From Noviherbaspirillum humi (GTDB lineage: Bacteria > Pseudomonadota > Gammaproteobacteria > Burkholderiales > Burkholderiaceae_D), in assembly GCF_900188095.1 (NCBI RefSeq), contig NZ_FZOT01000025.1:1-47993 (forward strand): a stretch of DNA of 47,993 nt, read 5' to 3'. The position numbers and the translations under genes are program-made. Position 1 is the first letter of the stretch. Each line of letters starts with the position of its first letter. Below, piece by piece: positions 44,921-47,993 of the stretch. The notes beneath the pieces were generated by a model. The model ran no database searches. It was given only the letters and a program-made list of their open reading frames with translations, and was not told the DNA's origin.

Positions 44921-45091
44921 TCATTCCCGTGTTTCGCCTGCGTCGCTGCCCGTCTGATCCGCCTTTCGCGCCGGCGGTGTGGCGGATTTGCCGGGCGGCG
45001 TAGTCGGCTTTTTGCCGGCGAACATCGTCCACCATACAATAAACACCAGCAGGAACAACGCCACGCCTGCTTCAAGAAACAATATCCACAT
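44921..45091 (-). CDS. Small membrane protein, conserved hypothetical (56 residues)
   Basis: The frame from ATG 45091 encodes MWILFLEAGVALFLLVFIVW, then WTMFAGKKPTTPPGKSAT, and ends in a charged tail (ARKADQTGSDAGETRE). One N-terminal transmembrane helix followed by Lys-Lys and a proline-rich, hydrophilic cytoplasmic tail gives a convincing single-pass architecture, and I recall similar short proteins next to apaG/mltA in Burkholderiales. It has no known function. It is convergent with apaG (13 bases between stops) and divergent from mltA, whose start is only 15 bases away, so the two promoters must lie inside each other's transcribed regions. Confidence 0.65.
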   Translation of the reverse strand: MWILFLEAGVALFLLVFIVWWTMFAGKKPTTPPGKSATPPARKADQTGSDAGETRE

Positions 45092-45106
45092 AGTCATTCA
45101 GTCTTC

Positions 45107-46306
45107 ATGTTTTCGACATCCCGCAGTCTACTCGCATCCGCCTTCATCGCCGCATCCCTGCTTGCCGCCTGTACCACCACCCCAGTGCCGCCGCCTCAGC
45201 CCGAAAAGCCGCCTCAGCCGGCGCAACCGGCTGAAAAGCCGAAGGAAACGCTGCGGCCGGCAAGTTTCTCCGATCTGCCAGGCTGGAGCCGGGACGACCT
45301 GCGCCAGGCTTGGCCGGCGTTCAGCACTTCATGCGAGGTGCTGGTGAAGAAGCCCGAGTGGAAGGAACCCTGCGCCATCGCCGCGACGGTCGATGCCGGC
45401 AATGCCAAGGCGGTGCGCCTGTTCTTCGAAACCTTCCTTCAGCCGTTCCAGGTCATCAATCCGGACGGAACGGAAACCGGCCTGGTGACCGGCTACTACG
45501 AGCCGCTGCTGCGCGGCTCGCGCAAGCGCGGCGGCCCCTATCAGACGCCGCTCTATCGAGTGCCCGAGGATCTCCTGACGGTCGATCTGACATCGCTCTA
45601 CCCGGAACTGAAGAACCTGCGCCTGCGCGGCCGGGTCGTCGGCAACAAGGTGGTGCCGTATGCGACGCGCGGCGAAATCGTCCAGAACAATCTGCTCGGC
45701 GGCAAGGAACTGCTGTGGGTGGATGATCCGATCGAAGCATTTTTCCTGCAGGTGCAAGGCTCCGGACGCGTGCAGCTCGACAGCAAGGAAGTGGTGCGCG
45801 TCGCCTATGCCGACCAAAATGGCCATCCTTACAAGTCCATCGGCCGCTACCTCGTGGACAGGGGCGAGATGACGCTCGATCAAGCTTCGGCCCAAGCCAT
45901 CCGCACCTGGTATCTCGCCAATCCGGCGCGGCAGCAGGAACTGCTGAATGCCAATCCCAGCTACGTGTTTTTCAAGGAAGAGAAGATCGTGGATCCGCGC
46001 AAGGGCCCGAAAGGCGCACTCGGCGTGCCGCTGACGCCGGAGCGCTCGATCGCCATCGATCCGCAATTCGTGCCGCTCGGCGTGCCGGTATTTTTGTCCA
46101 CGACTCATCCTGGCAAGGACACCCCGATGCAGCGCCTGGTGCTGGCGCAGGACACCGGCGGCGCCATCCGCAACGCCGTGCGGGCCGACTTTTTCTGGGG
46201 ATTCGGCAAGGAAGCGGGCGACCAGGCAGGGCGGATGAAGCAGCGCGGCATGATGTGGCTGCTGCTGCCCCGACAGGCGCAGCCATCCAGCACGGCGGCG
46301 CGGTAA
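45107..46306 (+). CDS. mltA: Membrane-bound lytic murein transglycosylase A
   Basis: 399 residues. The lipoprotein signal ends in the lipobox LLAAC (Cys22), so it is anchored in the outer membrane facing the periplasm. A proline-rich spacer (PPPQPEKPPQPAQPAEKP) follows. The catalytic region has the MltA blocks LVTGYYEPLLRGSRKRGGPY, LWVDDPIEAFFLQVQGSGRVQL, RVAYADQNGHPYKSIGRYL and NPSYVFFKE. The 3D domain near the C-terminus has VPLTPERSIAIDPQFVPLGVPV, LAQDTGGAIRNAVRADFFWG (catalytic Asp) and AGRMKQRGMMWLLLP. It cleaves the glycan strands of peptidoglycan with formation of 1,6-anhydro-muropeptides during cell-wall turnover. Confidence 0.96.
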   Translation: MFSTSRSLLASAFIAASLLAACTTTPVPPPQPEKPPQPAQPAEKPKETLRPASFSDLPGWSRDDLRQAWPAFSTSCEVLVKKPEWKEPCAIAATVDAGNAKAVRLFFETFLQPFQVINPDGTETGLVTGYYEPLLRGSRKRGGPYQTPLYRVPEDLLTVDLTSLYPELKNLRLRGRVVGNKVVPYATRGEIVQNNLLGGKELLWVDDPIEAFFLQVQGSGRVQLDSKEVVRVAYADQNGHPYKSIGRYLVDRGEMTLDQASAQAIRTWYLANPARQQELLNANPSYVFFKEEKIVDPRKGPKGALGVPLTPERSIAIDPQFVPLGVPVFLSTTHPGKDTPMQRLVLAQDTGGAIRNAVRADFFWGFGKEAGDQAGRMKQRGMMWLLLPRQAQPSSTAAR

Positions 46307-46312
46307 GCGCCT

Positions 46313-46861
46313 TCAGGACAAGGTCGGGGCGCGCCTGGAGCGCGCCTTGTTGATCGCGGCCCGGCTCTGCATTGCATGGGCCAGCGTCGTGTCCATCGTG
46401 GACATGTGAAACGCGAACCAGAGCGGCAGCAATTGGTCAGTCACTTCCCGACCCAGTCCCAGATTGCCCTCCATGACGCGCATGTGGACATTGTGCAGGG
46501 CGCCGAGCACGCGCGCATGCTGCTCCTGGTGAGGCCGATGGCTTGGCAGCTCGACTTCTTCCATCCACTCCTCCTCGCGCAGGAAAGCTTGCTCAAGCTG
46601 GTGAACAAAAGCGCCGAAACGGGCGGCAAACTCCTGATCGGGGACAGTCGACAGCTGATCCAGTGCTTGAAAGACGTCATGATGCAACTGGTCCATGGCC
46701 GGCGTGCCGGAAGAGATATCGGTCAGAAAAGCAGCCTCGCTGCCGTTGCCGTTGAAAGCCATGTGGGTCCACGTATTTGCGCTTGCCTGTTCCGCCTGCA
46801 AGCTTGCCTGGGTGAGAAGATCGCGCAGCCAATGCAAATTCCGCTCGCTGGCCGGTTCCAT
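46313..46861 (-). CDS. Haemerythrin domain protein, ligand variant
   Basis: 182 residues from ATG 46861. A haemerythrin four-helix bundle lies at about 52-165: first ligand region MDQLHHDVFQAL (His60), FLREEEWMEE (Glu96), HRPHQEQHARVL (His111, His115) and FHMSTMDTTL (His152, Asp157). In standard bacteriohaemerythrins the block before the Glu is HFxxEExxM; here it reads AFLREEEWM, so one iron-binding His is replaced by Ala92, with His87 nearby as a possible substitute. Oxygen or iron binding may therefore differ. The first 50 residues are an extra helix-rich extension. It is convergent with mltA (six bases apart) and probably cytoplasmic; a role in oxygen or NO handling is only a family guess. 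Confidence 0.82.
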   Translation of the reverse strand: MEPASERNLHWLRDLLTQASLQAEQASANTWTHMAFNGNGSEAAFLTDISSGTPAMDQLHHDVFQALDQLSTVPDQEFAARFGAFVHQLEQAFLREEEWMEEVELPSHRPHQEQHARVLGALHNVHMRVMEGNLGLGREVTDQLLPLWFAFHMSTMDTTLAHAMQSRAAINKARSRRAPTLS

Positions 46862-47102
46862 GATGTCGCCTCCCTATGAAGAAGATGGTGGTCCCACTTC
46901 ATTCTTGTTATTGCCCGCGCCCCATGCCAATGGGAACCCACTAGCCGGCGGGCTGTACCCAAAACGAGTACCATCATCGAGTCTCAGATTAGGCGTTTCC
47001 GGGAAAGCTTGTTTGAGGTAGCTCAAGTCGAGCCATGAGGCTTGCTCGAGCATAATCCGGCACCGCCCATGCCCGCATTGCCAAACTTTCAGGAGGAGCA
47101 GC

Positions 47103-47879
47103 ATGGATTATCAGAACATCATTGTCGAAACTCATGAACGTGTCGGTCTCGTGCGTCTTAACCGGCCGAAAGCCTTGAATGCGCTTAACGACCAATTGAT
47201 GGATGAACTCGGACAGGCGCTTGCGACCCTCGACACCGACGATGGCATCGGGTGCATCGTCTTGACCGGCAATGAAAAGGCTTTCGCTGCGGGAGCCGAC
47301 ATCGGCGCCATGGCCTCCTATACCTTCATGGATGTCTATAAGGGCGAATACATCACGCGCAACTGGGAGCAATTGCGAAAGGTGCGCAAGCCGGTCATCG
47401 CCGCGGTCGCAGGCTATGCGCTGGGCGGCGGCTGTGAAGTCGCGATGATGTGCGACTTCATCATCGCTGCAGATACTGCGAAATTCGGCCAGCCGGAAAT
47501 CAAGATAGGCACCATGCCAGGGGCGGGAGGAACTCAGCGCTTGCCGCGAGCCGTTTCCAAGGCGAAAGCCATGGATATGTGCCTCACCGGCCGGATGATG
47601 GATGCCGCCGAAGCCGAACGGGCGGGGCTAGTCTCGCGCATCGTGCCAGCGGAGCGTCTTCTCGAAGAAGCCATGGCTGCAGCAAAGACGATTTCCGAGA
47701 TGTCGCTGCCTATCGCCATGATGGTCAAGGAATCGATCAACCGTGCCTATGAATCGACTTTGAGCGATGGCGTCCAGTTTGAAAGGCGGATGTTCCATGG
47801 CACCTTCGGCACCCAAGATCAAAAAGAAGGCATGAAAGCTTTCCTTGAGAAGCGGCCGCCGAAGTTCAACCACCAATGA
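47103..47879 (+). CDS. Enoyl-CoA hydratase
   Basis: 258 residues; ATG 47103 is preceded by AGGAGGAG, an excellent ribosome binding site. Crotonase-fold hydratase of fatty-acid or related acyl-CoA breakdown. Hallmarks are [20 protein letters not shown], the oxyanion-hole block [32 protein letters not shown] with one catalytic Glu, [20 protein letters not shown] with the second Glu, and [18 protein letters not shown]. Both catalytic glutamates are present, so hydratase activity is expected. It resembles the short-chain hydratases annotated as PaaF/FadB1 or Ech; the preferred substrate cannot be told. It forms its own transcription unit. Confidence 0.93.
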   Translation: MDYQNIIVETHERVGLVRLNRPKALNALNDQLMDELGQALATLDTDDGIGCIVLTGNEKAFAAGADIGAMASYTFMDVYKGEYITRNWEQLRKVRKPVIAAVAGYALGGGCEVAMMCDFIIAADTAKFGQPEIKIGTMPGAGGTQRLPRAVSKAKAMDMCLTGRMMDAAEAERAGLVSRIVPAERLLEEAMAAAKTISEMSLPIAMMVKESINRAYESTLSDGVQFERRMFHGTFGTQDQKEGMKAFLEKRPPKFNHQ

Positions 47880-47915
47880 ATGCCGCCTGCCACCGCTGAT
47901 CAAGCAGCGAAGGTG

Positions 47916-47944
47916 TTGACAGGGAGGAGCAAACCCCGCATAAT
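47916..47944 (+). promoter_or_regulatory. Strong sigma-70 promoter at the right edge, stable-RNA-like
   Basis: TTGACA (47916-47921), a 17-base spacer and CATAAT (47939-47944), followed by CTCGCTTCTCTGCTGCTGAC. The near-consensus elements and the downstream sequence recall leaders of betaproteobacterial rRNA operons. No coding start follows before the window ends, so an rRNA or other stable-RNA operon may begin outside. Confidence 0.6.
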
Positions 47945-47993
47945 CTCGCTTCTCTGCTGCTGACGAACACAACGCTTCGCAGCGCCGGCAAGC

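Overview
The window is high-GC DNA with the gene content and order of a betaproteobacterium, most likely order Burkholderiales and perhaps family Oxalobacteraceae. The evidence is the rpe-gph-trpEGDC block with a trp attenuator, the apaG/mltA neighbourhood, a Bug-type (TctC-like) solute-binding protein beside MmgE/PrpD, and the VgrG architecture. The family-level assignment is inference. Most of the window is ordinary chromosomal housekeeping and metabolism. No insertion sequence, CRISPR array or prophage was seen.

Left end (1-4.5 kb): the 3' part of a type VI secretion vgrG is followed, with stop/start codons overlapping by ATGA, by a gene for a large effector that appears to combine a cysteine amidase-type domain and a lysozyme-like (GH104-type) domain. 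That gene overlaps in the same way a gene for an exported protein that is a good immunity candidate. A further AT-rich orphan gene follows. Base composition falls sharply inside the effector gene and stays low to about 4.5 kb, as in polymorphic toxin tails that are exchanged between strains. This cargo cassette is the most promising little-described system here.

4.7-15 kb: a ModE-like one-component regulator is divergent from a tungstate-type binding protein gene (tupA) with no permease or ATPase genes next to it. Next come a hydroxypyruvate/2-oxotetronate isomerase, a glycosidase-reductase fusion, a glycosyltransferase, a small conserved protein, an FkbM methyltransferase and a short filamentous-haemagglutinin-like secreted protein. 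Part of this region looks like surface glycan assembly.

15-29 kb: a gntR-bug-mmgE/prpD catabolic operon with a visible palindromic operator and a terminator; a haem-oxygenase-like diiron protein; mscL and a Kv-type channel; a single-domain response regulator; a radical SAM protein preceded by a near-perfect LexA box; a MHYT-domain hybrid histidine kinase; an SGNH hydrolase; an orphan ParA; a BKACE enzyme; and tRNA-Phe with promoter and terminator.

29-48 kb: a UbiH-family monooxygenase and dsbC; an AcuI/YhdH reductase; a molybdenum hydroxylase (IorA/IorB type) with its MocA-like cytidylyltransferase; a DUF3429 protein coupled to an M61 peptidase; the trpC-D-G-E genes downstream of gph and rpe on the minus strand, with a 28-codon leader peptide carrying four Trp codons and a terminator hairpin; apaG; a small membrane protein divergent from mltA; a haemerythrin variant; an enoyl-CoA hydratase; and, at the right edge, a strong promoter that resembles those of stable RNA operons.
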